Origin: Nyssa sinensis
Lineage: Eukaryota; Streptophyta; Magnoliopsida; Cornales; Nyssaceae
Assembly: GCA_008638375.1 (NCBI GenBank)
Contig: CM018052.1
Coordinates: forward strand, 18,672,071 to 18,736,070
Reading direction: 5' to 3'
DNA length: 64,000 nt
The notes below the pieces were generated by a model. That model was given only the letters and a program-made list of their open reading frames with translations, ran no database searches and was not told where the DNA came from. The translations under genes and the position numbers were made by a program. Shown piece by piece: positions 22,334 to 32,615 of the stretch. Numbering within the stretch: the stretch's first letter is position 1; every line of letters starts with the position of its first letter.

Positions 22334-23218
22334 TTACCCCAAAATAGTCCCAAGTGCATAATCACTAGTATCACACATTATTTCAAAAGGTAAGGTCCAA
22401 TTAGGCTGCTGCATAATAGGAGCAGAAGTAAACATTCCATTTTGATTTTTAAATGCATCTTCACAAGACTTACTCCATTCAAATAGAGTGCTTTTTGATA
22501 AGAGGTTATACAATGGTTTAGCTATGGAATGAAAATCTTTAATGAACCTCCTATAAAATCCAGCATGTCCCAAGAATGATCTAACATCCTTGATGGTGTT
22601 TGCTGTGGGAAAATTGGCTATCATCATAAATTTAGATTTTTCCACTTCTATTACTTTAGAAGAAACAATATGTCCAAACACAATCCCTTTTGAGACCATG
22701 AAATAACATTTCTCCCTATTTAATAGAAGGTATTTTTCTTCACATCTAGCCAATACTAACTGTAAATGAAATAAACAATCATCAAATGAATTAGTAAAGA
22801 TAGAAAAATCATTTATAAAAACTTCAAGAAAATGCGCTACCATGTCATTAAAAATGATAAACATACATCTCTGAAATTTGGCTAGAGTATTACACAATCC
22901 AAATGGAATCCTTCGAAATGCAAAGGTACCAAAAAGACAAGTAAAGGTAGTTTTCTCTTGGTCTTTAGGTGCAATTTCAATTTGATAATACCTAAAATTT
23001 CCATCTAGAAAGTAATAGAATGTATGACTAGAAACTCTCTCTAAAATTTGATCCAAAAAGGGAAGTGGGAAATGGTCTTTCCTAGTGACAAAATTAAGTT
23101 TTCTATAATCAATGCACATGCGCCAACCCATGGTAACTCGAGTTTGAATCAATTCATTATTCTCATTCTTGACTATAGTAAGTCCACATTTCTTAGGCAC
23201 TACTTGTGTAGAACTCAC
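22334..23218 (-). pseudogene. A1 reverse transcriptase (295 codons, catalytic Asp lost)
   Basis: The longest open frame in the window. Ty3/gypsy RT copies element RNA into cDNA. Visible in order: VVPKKCGLTIVKNENNE, RMCIDYRKLNFVTRKDHFPL (about residue 33), FLDQILERVS, IEIAPKDQEKTTFTC, FGTFAFRRIPFGL, then FLEVFINDFSIF (about residue 132), KCYFMVSKGIVFGHIVS, KDVRSFLGHAGFYRRFIKDF and IMCDTSDYALGTILG, the start of RNase H. The catalytic Y/F-x-D-D motif reads FIND: the first Asp is Asn, so the enzyme would be dead even though the frame is open. The frame is flanked by stops on both sides where the polyprotein should continue. Confidence 0.9.
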
Positions 23219-23287
23219 TCATTTACTATCGGCTATGGGATAAATGGTTCCCATATCCAATAGTTTCAACATTTCAAATCTTATGAC

Positions 23288-23641
23288 CTATTTCATGGTC
23301 AGATTCAACCTACGTTGCATTTCCCTAGATGGTTTAACATTTTCCTCCAAATAAATCCAATGGGTATACACTAAGGGACTAATTCCCTTAATGTCAGCAA
23401 TGTTCCACCCTATAGCTCCCTTGTGTGCTTTCAAAACTTTAAGCAAATTACCTTCTTGCGAAGTGACAAGTTTAGAAGATATTACCATTGTAAAAGTCTC
23501 CATAGGTCCCAAAAATGCATACTTGAGATCCTCAAGTAAGGACTTCAATTCTAATTGAGGCACTTCTTCGCTTAATAATGAGGATTTAAGCTCACGAGGT
23601 GGTATCTCCTCAAACTTTGGCTTCCATTTGTGAACCTCCAA
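23288..23641 (-). pseudogene. A1 protease-RT linker
   Basis: 117-codon minus-strand frame. It starts EVHKWKPKFEEIPPRE and includes LEDLKYAFLGPMETFTMVIS, LKVLKAHKGAIGWNIADIKG and ISPLVYTHWIYLEEN, the conserved linker leading into RT of Athila-type pol. It is separated from RT by a stop and about 70 bp. A2 carries the same segment at about 51,940-52,350. Confidence 0.85.
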
Positions 23642-23761
23642 TTCCTATGTAGAATCAAGTAAATAATATAAGTATGTAGTTTCAGATTCTCTATCAAACT
23701 CAAAATCATGAGAATTAACTAAACAAACTTCTAAAGGATCAAAGACATATGAGACATTAAA

Positions 23762-24200
23762 TTAATCTTGTGTAAGTGTCTCAATTAAATCAACTTTATG
23801 AACATTATCCTCAGCACTTGGTTGTTTGCACATATTAAAAATGTTCAACTCAATGGTCATGTTTCCAAAATACAATTTTAGGATACCATTCCTATAATTT
23901 ATCAAAGCATTGGAAGTTACAAGGAATGGGTGGCCTACCATCACAAAAATCTGAGAATTAGCATTCAAAACAGGTTGTGTCCAAAACAACGAACTCAATA
24001 GGAAAGTGTAATTTTTTAACTTGGACCAATACATCATCAACTAGCCCCCTTGGAATTCTCACAGAATGATCTGTAAGCTGAAGAATGATTGTGGTTGGTT
24101 TTAGCTCACCTAGTCTTATTGTTTGTACACTAAATATGGCAACAAATTCACACCTGCCCTAAGGTCAAGAAAAGCTTTCTCTATTTCAAATTATCCAATG
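23762..24200 (-). pseudogene. A1 aspartic protease (broken)
   Basis: Retropepsin that would cut the gag-pol polyprotein. On the minus strand FLDLRAGVNLLPYLVYKQ covers the active site: the expected D-x-G reads D-L-R, removing the flap-side Gly. Several stops follow. The second half is open: LNANSQIFVMVGHPFLVTSN and RNGILKLYFGNMTIELNIFN. A2 has the same domain with a different active-site change. Confidence 0.8.
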
Positions 24201-25024
24201 ACACAGGAAATGGTGGGACAAACTAGATCTTTGTACTTTGGTGGAGTGTTGTTTTGAATTATGGAGCTCACTTGTTTAGTCAAAAATGCCTTGTTTTGTA
24301 CATTCAGCCTATTCTTAATTGTACACAAATCTTTAAAAAATTTGGCATAAGAAGGTATTTACTTGATTGCATCTAGCAAAGGGACGTTGATTTTCACTTG
24401 CTTAAAGATCTCAAAAAAATTTGAATTTTAGTTCAATCTTTGGGGTGGAAGAAATCTTTGAGGAAAATGAGCTAGGAAGGGACATTGCAATGCTTCACTA
24501 GATTTTGGATCACCGAGTTCATCATTCCCCTTTGATTTAGAAGACTCCTCACACTCTTGTCCTTTCGTTGAAATGGTCTTATCAATAATTTTTCCACTAC
24601 GGTGAGTTGAAAATTTGTTATATACTTGACATGCTCATGTTTTGTGTCAAATGAAGTAGGTTCAATTACAACAAATTGACCTTTTAGGTTGGGTGGTGGT
24701 TGGGATGGAAACTTACCCTATTCTTGAATCCTCAATGAAGAGGTCAATTTAGTAAGAATGGATTTGATATGATCAATAACTTAGGAGGTCTGACTATTTA
24801 TGGTGGCTTGACTTTGCATGAATTGTGGCAAAGTATCTTAAACGCTCCTATTTCGTGGGGGATTACATGGAACAAAATTGGAAGGGCCTTGAGGAAGTGG
24901 TGCAACTATATTATTATTCCTCCAATTGAAATTTGGGTGATTCTTCCAACCTGGGTTGTAAGTCTCAGAATAAGTAAAAAAATGTTTTTTTATTTATATC
25001 TATGGTATTTGCTTGATCGTGCAA
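24201..25024 (-). pseudogene. gag: A1 gag, C-terminal part (broken, left of C4)
   Basis: Degenerate minus-strand sequence matching A2 gag segment by segment: VLHDQANTI next to the C4 insertion, then YNPGWKNHPNFNWRNNN, GPSNFV and SQPPPNLKGQF, then a stop-rich stretch toward protease. The plus-strand 117-codon frame at 24,769-25,122 is its antisense shadow. The codons K-V at the break continue at 31,465 in the other part of gag. Confidence 0.8.
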
Positions 25025-25029
25025 CACCT
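25025..25029. repeat. Target-site duplication of C4, left copy (CACCT)
   Basis: CACCT here and at 31,460-31,464. With one copy removed, the minus strand reads straight through gag as TFKKVLHDQ, equivalent to AFKVVLHDQ in A2. Confidence 0.8.
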
Positions 25030-25356
25030 TCTATGAGGGTGGGCACCGAAAAAAATATAGAAAAAACTTTTAAAGTCCGCTCCCTCAAATTGGGAGAGGA
25101 ACGCACCCTCTTTTTGGATTGAGGTGTACAAAGAATATACAAAGGAGTCGTCAGCTTATTTTAGGCTAAATAACAAGCAAACCTAATACAACCCATGTTG
25201 AATACATGTAGAAAGAGTACCAAAGAAAACTGAAATTACATTGTTTTTTATCCTATTTACATTTTAAACGCCTTGACAAGGGTTAAAATAAAGTAAAGCA
25301 AAACTAATCCACAATGAACCAAAGAATTTCGAATCCGGGAGCTAAGGTGCGAGATG

Positions 25357-25361
25357 GGTAG
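25357..25361. repeat. Target-site duplication of T2, left copy (GGTAG)
   Basis: Identical to 29,732-29,736. Confidence 0.93.
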
Positions 25362-25923
25362 TGTAATACCCCGACCCGAGAATGTTGGGTCATGCGGCAT
25401 GTTTTACGAGGTCAAGAAAATTGTGTAAATATTGTGCTTAAGAAAATTAAATAATTATTAAATTAATTATTTAAATTAAATATAAGAAAAGTTCTTATTG
25501 GACATAAGGTTTTAAAAGTATATAATATATAATATTAGTGAGGGGAAATGTGTATATGTATATGTAACTAAGCATGTATGCATATATGTAATTATATATA
25601 TATATGAATAAATGAAGAATGGATGATTTGGGGGAGAAAAGAAAAAGTAAACAGTGGTGGGCATGGTATGATCAGTGAGTGGTTGAGAGAAGTGTGAATA
25701 TGTGGTGCAAATACATGGTATATATATAGAAAACCAAAACAACACACACACACACGGCCACACAATTGGCCTGCCCCAAAACAGTAGGAGGACACCCTTA
25801 GGGATGCTGCCACAAGCAAGGTAAACCAGTAGGTGGGAAGATCAGAAAGGACAATGATCAAGCATTTGTCATATACACATATGCACATTTCATGCATACA
25901 CACACATACACCATTCGTCCAAG

Positions 25924-25929
<6 letters not shown>

Positions 25930-25967
<38 letters not shown>
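25930..25967. repeat. (AG)19 microsatellite in T2
   Basis: Uninterrupted AG dinucleotides; T4 has a shorter GA tract at a comparable LTR position (about 55,060-55,078). Confidence 0.97.
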
Positions 25968-25971
<4 letters not shown>

Positions 25972-26827
25972 GAAGAAGGAAAAAGGAAGTTGAAGCAAGA
26001 AGGTGAAGTGGAAACCGAAGAAGGAGAAGGGAACTGGGAACAGTCCGTTTAAGCAGGTATGTTCCCAACCTAAATTTAATTCGATTTCTTTCACATTTTA
26101 GCATATGAACGTAGGGTCTTAATCTATGTAGAATGGGCTTTATTTTGCAAGAAAAATGGTTTAAAATCATGGAAAATCGAGGGAGAAAATGGAGGTTACA
26201 GGGGGGTAGAAAATTTTACTGAAATGCAATACCCAAAATGATGAAACTGAATCAAGCTTCCCTAAACCCAATTTGGTTGATTGGAACCCTAACTAGACTC
26301 CTCAAACATGCCAAAAACCCATATCCGCAATCACAAAACTCACTATAGCCCCTCGAAATTGGAAATGAAGCTACAAGTTTAAAATTCAATCCGTCAAAAT
26401 ACACGACCAAACTGAAAATATAGAACGGGGACTTGAACCCTATGACTTTTAGGGCACGATGCAACAAGTTTCATGAAAAATGGACCTAAAATGAGGGTGC
26501 TAGAACGAGTTGCAGGTCACGGTTATCATCTTGAAAACAGACCACTTAGAGTTTGATTCGAAGCCCTAAATCGATACTAAAACGTGCCCTAAGGTCTTAG
26601 GAATTGATTGGAAAAGAAAACAGGAAAAATGGACTTGTAAAATTGCACGAAATAGCACTGAAAAATTTTAGGGTTTGAGATGAACAGTGTCGACCCTCAT
26701 GGGGAAGACGACACTGTTCGGTTCGGGTCGGTCTACGGGTCGGTTACGGGTTCGGGTCAAATCCGGTTATGGTTATTTAAACGGTGACGTTTGGAGATTT
26801 AAAATTTTAAAATTTAAAACCGTTAGG

Positions 26828-26850
26828 GCTGACGTCATCATGACGTCAGC
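26828..26850. promoter_or_regulatory. Perfect palindrome with two TGACGTCA boxes (T2)
   Basis: GCTGACGTCAT, a single C, then its exact complement ATGACGTCAGC. It holds two TGACGTCA sites 11 bp apart, the core bound by plant bZIP factors (as-1/TGA-type tandem TGACG). It lies between the GGGTCGG-rich block and an ACCGGTT-rich block. Degenerate forms occur at the same place in both T3 LTRs (about 38,161-38,190 and 45,260-45,290). Binding is inferred, not shown. Confidence 0.7.
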
Positions 26851-27109
26851 ATTACGTTTCAAGCCAACCAAACCGGATTGGTTCAATTAAAACCAGACCG
26901 GTTCACTTTAAATGTGACTGAACCCACTGGTTTTCTTATTTATTCAAAACCAAATAAACCAAACCTTTTCTTAATTACGGTTTGACCCCAGAAATTCTAC
27001 GAATTTACACTATGGCCCAATTTTTGGGAAAATTATGCAATTAAGCCCCTGGAAAAATAATTAAATAATTAATTTAATTATTTAATAAATGAATGAAAAT
27101 TACTATTAT

Positions 27110-27960
27110 GCCCTTGGGTCATTAATAGGGCAAATAAAGTCCAAATCAGACATATGAATAGTGAATTCTTACTATTTTGGGCATTCTGAAGTTAATGGCG
27201 GGCTCCGTTTTGTGAGACGGGGTCCCGAAAAATAAAGACACGCAAAAGGGTAAATGACCAGAATACCCCTTATCCAAAGTTAACAAGTTATTAGTGTAAT
27301 CTTACTATTTCGGACCTTTTGAGTCCATTGGTGAGGTCCACGACATGAGATGAGGCCCCAAAAAATTTGAGACCCATAAATATGTCAAAATGACCAAAAT
27401 GCCCCTACTCTATAAACGAGTCAAACGAAGTCCAGATTAAGTAGATAAATAGTGAATTTTTACTATTTCAAACATTCTGAGACTAATGGTAGGGTCTGTT
27501 TTACGAGACGGGGCCTGAAAAATACAGACACGAAAAGGGATAAATGACCAAAATACCCCTTGTTCAAAATTAACAAATTATTAGTGCACTCTTACTATCT
27601 CGAACCCTCTGAGTCCAAAGGTGAGGTCCACGACATGAGATAAGGTCCCGAAAAATTGGAGACCCGTAAAGGGATAAAATGACCAAAATACCCCTGGTAC
27701 CCTTAAAGCCAAAATGAAACTGGAAAAGGTCAGAATTGACTTTCTTTGACACCCCAGACTCAATAATGGAGTCTAAATTACGAAACGAAGTACGAAAAAT
27801 GTGACACGTAAAACGGTAGATGACCACTTTGCCCTTTTGCATATAAAAGTCCGAATTAAATTCTAAGAAAGCCTAAATTGACTTTCTTCGACGCTCCGGA
27901 CTCAATGGTAAAGTCCATTCGGCCAAAAGAAGTGTCTAAATAAAAAGACGTAAAATTTGA
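27110..27960. repeat. About 143-bp tandem repeat in T2, 5-6 copies
   Basis: The landmark ACTAT(T/C)T(C/T)G-like sequence recurs at 27,171, 27,304, 27,462, 27,594, 27,740 and 27,881, spacings of 132-158 bp. Each unit then has a TGAGTC/AATGGTGAGGTCC block, a TGAGACGGGGTCCCGAAAAA block and AAATGACCAAAATGCCCC. Copies in T3, T4 and T5 show it is a general feature of this LTR family. Confidence 0.85.
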
Positions 27961-29731
27961 TGAATAGCATCTGTTAGATGACTATAAACTGAAACATTGC
28001 CGAAGTATTAAGCTAAGGCAAGTACGGGGAAATAAGTACGAGAAGGCGCGACGCGTTAACTTGACAAGTAAATAAATTTAATTTAAAGTTAATGGAGCTA
28101 CCAAAAGAATATAAGTTGAAATAAATTAAGTTTCTAACACATTAAATTGTGTCGTAGGTTAAAAGTACGAGTTGAATTAAGTACGTGCGAAGTTTATAGA
28201 ATGTTAGTAAATCGGTTAGGATAAAATACGATCGAAGCATAAGTTAAGAAGCATCGATAGGTGATATTGTAGTAAATGTGAAGTTGATGAGATTGTTTAT
28301 GAATTGTTATTAGGAACTACGGAGGAAGTGGGAAAGCACATTTTTAGCACTAACCCTAAAGGACCGAGGTGAGTAACCTTGTATTTGAATTGGAGATTTA
28401 ACTCCATATATTGAAGAAGTTTTAAGTTCAAGTTATTGCAGCCTTTGAATATCAAATTCAGTCTTTATATGATTCCGTTCTTTTAAAATATTCTGTTACG
28501 GCATGCTTTATAAATGTTTTAAATTCAGCTCTTTTCTTGAAAATATTTAGCATGTCTAACTCAAGTGTAAATCTCTTGAATATTCTGAATTTGATTATCG
28601 CACGTATTTGAAGCTTCATTATAGAAGTTATACCCTTCATGTTTTAAATACTCATGAACGTATCTATCGAAGAAGTCATGTGATAAATGTTTTACAAGAT
28701 AAACGGTACTAAGTACCACCCCCTATGATGGTTGAAATCCTTCAGGATTCAACAGTACATGCCCGGTAGTAGGATCTAATCCCCCAGGCAAATGAGATAT
28801 CTCCATCGACAGCGTTGGCAGTAAAACGGGAGTCTGGTTCGAAACAGATTTCACCTAATTAAAGAGAAAAGATGACAAAGTAATTTTGAAAATGAAAGCA
28901 GGTTTTACCCTCATTTTCAAAATACATACTTATGTGTTTTAAAGTTTATATACTTTATTAACGAAGTACGAGTTTAGCTTGAACACCTTAATTGTTTCAA
29001 AGCTATCTGTTTTATGAAATGCATATGTTTCGAGTTTTATATACTCTATTTAAGGATGACATGTTATGTTACATGTTTCGAAGTTCATAAGTATAAGCAT
29101 AGCTTGAATGTTTTAAATGTTTCAAGCCATCCGTTTTGAGAATACATATATCCTGTGTTCTAAATTGTACGAATAATTGGTAGTGAGTATTTTATAAACT
29201 CTCACGTGATAAACCACTACCAGTTGAAAACCCCATGACGAATGAAGGAATTACTCACAAGCTTAGATTAGCTTACCCGGATTTTTATCCGCCCCCTTTC
29301 AGGTGACTAATGGCAGATTGATTTTTGAGGACAATGAGGATGAGCCTGGCTTTTGGGAAGATTTGCTTAAGTAGTTCTTTTGGGAAAAATCACATGAACT
29401 TTGATTAGTATATTTTGTATTTCCAGACAATTTAAGGACATGTATTAAGCCCCACGGGGCAGTTGAATTAAGATTGTAATTATAAAGTCTTTTAAGTTTT
29501 AGTTATGCTCTGAATGTATGATTATACATGTATGCAAAAATGTGAAGAGCGGCAGTATCGGACGGATGTGCAAATTTTAAATAAGAGAAAAAGTTTTTCA
29601 CGCTTCTGCAACCACATGGAGCACATCTATTCGGTACCGCTGCAAATGCGAGCCTTCGCCCAAGGGTCCTCGGGCCTGAGGGTGGCGATCGCGATGTGAA
29701 ATCCACAGAGGGTGGGTTTCGGGTCGTGACA

Positions 29732-29736
29732 GGTAG
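29732..29736. repeat. Target-site duplication of T2, right copy (GGTAG)
   Basis: Identical to 25,357-25,361. Confidence 0.93.
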
Positions 29737-30322
29737 GGGTTAGGCACTCATCCTGCACAGTCCGAATGGACTGGCCTCAAGTGTTCATCCACAAGGCTTA
29801 ATTTTTCATGACACAAACAATACGAAGAGTAAGTTACAGAGATAATGATAGTAATGACATGAACGAATAAAATAAATAAAGTAAATAAAACAAAAGAAAG
29901 AGTAGAGAGAGGTTGATATGGAAGAAATAAGAAAAAAGAGAAAGTAAATAACTTAAAGGAAAAGAGTAAATGCGATCCCTTGAGGCAACCTATGTATCCA
30001 TTCAGACAATGGAATCAGAGCCAATGTAGTTTTGTAATTCAATTTATTCTATCAAAAGTAATAGGATAAATTAAATTAGGAAAACAACGAATAGTAGGGT
30101 TTTAGGGAGCGTACCTAATTATTTGTGTTGAATCAGACAAGGCTTGAGTTTGAACTCCTTGGGTTGAATCTTCAATGGTGTAGAGCTTCGTCTTTAATGG
30201 GTATTAGAACTATTGCTTGTGTAAAACAAGGCTTAAAGAAATATAGAAGAGAAAGAAGGATTATTGTTGCAGCATCTGGCTTCTTAATTTTTCTATCCTT
30301 TATTATGGTGGCTAGGGGGTCT

Positions 30323-30330
30323 TATTTATA
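30323..30330 (-). promoter_or_regulatory. TATA box of C4 LTR
   Basis: Minus strand reads TATAAATAAGACCCCCTAGCC-like sequence, matching the C2 TATA region at 12,183. Confidence 0.6.
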
Positions 30331-30659
30331 CAGAGCAAGTAAGGAGGTTTGATCCAAGGACTCACAATGAATCCTATGGATGAATGGTCAAGATTAAATG
30401 CTTAATAAACAAGCAACTAGATATTATCTTGTGTAACAAATTTTGAGTAAATATCTTAAAATAAGGAAGGAAGGGAATTTGGCAAGTATTTGATGGACAA
30501 ATCGAGATTTACTATATCGCCCCTTCATTCAATGGAAAATTTTAAGACAAAATTACAAAAAGCCACTAAGACATAAAAAGTCAAAATTGTCCCTAAGGAC
30601 CAAATTAACCCTATATGGGTAAAATGACATGAAAATTATATGTATGCCCATGAATGACC

Positions 30660-31360
30660 AAAATAACCTATATGGGGTAGGAATATTCTATAATTACCAA
30701 AGTGCCCTCAAATTGGCAAAATAACATCAATATTATAGAAATACTCCTAAAGGTAGGAAACCTCTTGTATTTACCAAATTACCCCAAATGGGTAGGGAAA
30801 CACTAAAAATTACCAAAATGCCCTTAGTGGACATTATGACTAGAATACCCTCAAGGGTCCTAATGTGTTAAATGACCAAAATGCCCTTACTTGGCGTAAT
30901 GACAAAAATGTTGAAAATGCCCTTAGTGAGCACAATAAACATAATTTCGAAAACACCCTTGATGGAAAAAATGACAACAATGCCCTTTATGAGTGAAATG
31001 ACAAAATTACCCTTTATGGACAAAATGACCAAAATACTGAAAATGCCCTCTACGAGCAAAATGACATAAATGCCCTTTATAGGCGAAATGACCAAAATGT
31101 CTTCTATGGATAAAATGACCAAAATGTCAAAAATTCCCTCTATATGCAAAATGTCAAAAATGCCCTTTATGGGCAAAATGAAAAAAATGCCCTCTATGGG
31201 CAAAATGACCAAATGTTGAAAATGCCCTCAACGAGAAAATGATGAAAATGCCCTCTATAGGCAAAATGACCAAAATGTCTTCTATTGACAAAATAAGCAA
31301 AATGTCAAAAATGCCCTCTATGGGCAAAATGACGAAAATGCCCCCTATAGTCGAAATGTG
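30660..31360. repeat. About 30-bp CCCTCTATGGGCAAAATGACC array (C4 U3)
   Basis: Inverted counterpart of the array at 11,215-11,800. Typical units read AAATGCCCTCTATGGGCAAA followed by ATGACC, each with a TGCCC-5 nt-GGGCA dyad. Repetitive peptides in either strand are artefacts. Confidence 0.92.
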
Positions 31361-31464
31361 AAATTACTAAAAATACTCATAAATGGGACATATTATAACA
31401 ACTTACCAAAAATAGCAAAACTAACTTTATTCAATCAAGGGTCTAAAATGCTGTGTTTGCACCT

Positions 31465-32009
31465 TTTTGAAAGTAAGAATAGTTGGACATTCATTTGTTG
31501 TGTGTCCCATGATCTTACAAACTAGCAATCAAACTAGCAATTCTTGCATGATAGTGATTGCATTAAATTTCCTTAATTCCACGTCCACTATTTTCCTGAT
31601 CAAACTAGCAATTCTTGCATTCAAATCATCTTCCTCCCTAAGTTGTTACCTACCAACTCTTGATGAAGTGGTAGAGGGCTTAGACTTCAATAATGGATCT
31701 GTTGTGTCCCAAGATTGGGCATTTTTAGCTAAGAGGTTAAAATAGTCAAAAGCCTCATCAGTGTCTTTGTTAAAAAATTCACCATTGCACATCATTTCTA
31801 CGAATTGGTGCATTTAAGAAGTTAAGCTTTCATAGAAAAAACTAATTATGCACCATGTTTCATAGCCATGATATGGGCAAGAATTTAACAAATCCATAAA
31901 ATGTTCCCAACATTGATAAAAAGTCTCATTTTTCTTTCGTGAAAAATTCATGATTTGTCTTTTGCGAGCATTTGTCCTATGAATTGGGAAAGTTTTTTCA
32001 AAAACTCGA
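31465..32009 (-). pseudogene. gag: A1 gag, middle part (broken, right of C4)
   Basis: Minus strand: NFSRKKNETFYQCWEHFMDL, NSCPYHGYETWCIISFF, FDYFNLLAKNAQSWDTTDPL, EEDDLNARIASLIRKI, and a degenerate zinc-knuckle CKIMGHTTNECPTI (C-x-x-x-G-H-...-C). Gag forms the particle and binds element RNA. The order matches A2 gag at 50,073-50,560. Stops interrupt it, and it is cut at 31,464 by the C4 insertion. Confidence 0.85.
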
Positions 32010-32615
32010 TTTGCACTTCTTGCCATGTACCAATGGATCTAGGTCTCAAGGAATTAAGCCAAGTTTTCGCTTTCTCCATGACAGAAAAAGGAACAATTTC
32101 AACCTAATAGTCTTTTCACTACAGGTTTGGTCATGAAAATGGCACAGACTTCCTCAAACTCTTTGATATGAAAATAGGGATTTTCATAATCTAAGCCATA
32201 AAATTTAGGAAGTAATGCAATCATGTTCGGCTTAAAATTAAAATTATTAGAATTTAAAGGAAAAATAATGTAGGATGGTGCACTATTCCTAATGGGCTAC
32301 AAGTATTCTTTCTTGCATTTCTTGCTATGTACCAATGGATCTAGGTCTCAAGGAATTAAGCCAAGTTTTCGCTTTCGCCTTGACAAAAAAAGGGAACAAT
32401 TTCAATATAATAGTCTCTTCACGACAAGTTTGGTCATAAAAATGGCACAAACTTCCTTAAGCTCTTTGATATGCAAATAGGGATTTTCATAATCCAAGCC
32501 ATAAAATTTTGGAAGTAATGCAATCATGCTTGGCTTAAAATTGAAATTATTAGCATTTAAAGAAAAAATAATGCAGGATGGTGCACTATTCCTAGTGGGC
32601 TACAAGTATTCTCTC
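32010..32615 (-). pseudogene. gag: A1 gag N-terminal segment, tandemly duplicated (2 x 303 bp)
   Basis: Copies 32,010-32,312 and 32,313-32,615. Each on the minus strand reads NNFNFKP.MIALLPKFYGLD, YENPY.HIKE, EVCAIFMTK and a stop-broken LKLF-like continuation to IHWY. The same segment is single in A2 (49,740-50,000). The duplication lies at the junction with Ogre-type sequence; the expected Athila leader, PBS and 5' LTR of A1 are absent. Confidence 0.85.

Larger units (their letters stand above)
25362..29731 (+). mobile_element. T2, 4.37-kb Tekay-like solo LTR
   Basis: Starts TGTAATACCCCGACCCGAG and ends TTTCGGGTCGTGACA, bounded by a perfect 5-bp direct repeat GGTAG. The flanks join into the C-family LTR sequence GAGATGGGTAG-GGGTTAGGCAC, matching C3 near 47,736-47,765. 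No primer-binding site, polypurine tract or coding region is present, so this is a solo LTR left by recombination between two LTRs. Internal order matches T4: GA microsatellite, GGGTCGG-rich core (about 26,720), TGACGTCA palindrome, five or six units of a roughly 143-bp repeat, then the 3' part. Open frames inside are short and without recognisable domains. Confidence 0.9.
25030..31459 (-). mobile_element. C4, Ogre/Tat-like LTR inserted in A1 gag, itself split by T2
   Basis: Insert of 6430 bp; without T2 and one target copy it is about 2.06 kb. In minus orientation it carries the same order as C2: the roughly 30-bp array (31,360-30,660), TATA box (30,330), TGGGTTGAATC region, pyrimidine-rich CATGTCA repeats, GGGTTAGGCAC/GAGATGGG (complement of CCTAACCC), AAGCTGACGACTCC, GAGGGAGCGGACTTTAAAA and a GGTGCCCACCCTCATAG end. 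The ends at the duplicated target are not TG...CA. It has no coding part and is best read as a solo LTR. It must be younger than A1 and older than T2. Confidence 0.75.

Noticed and set aside
21174..25024. Endogenous pararetrovirus, because RT and RNase H are present
   Set aside because: Integrase zinc finger and core, Athila-type gag and protease order, and a tRNA-Asp primer site in the sister copy A2 identify a Ty3/gypsy retrotransposon. No movement or coat protein is seen.
24769..25122. 117-codon plus-strand frame as a host gene; similar at 50,448-50,807 on the minus strand
   Set aside because: Both are antisense shadows of homologous gag segments (A1 minus, A2 plus) and resemble each other only for that reason.
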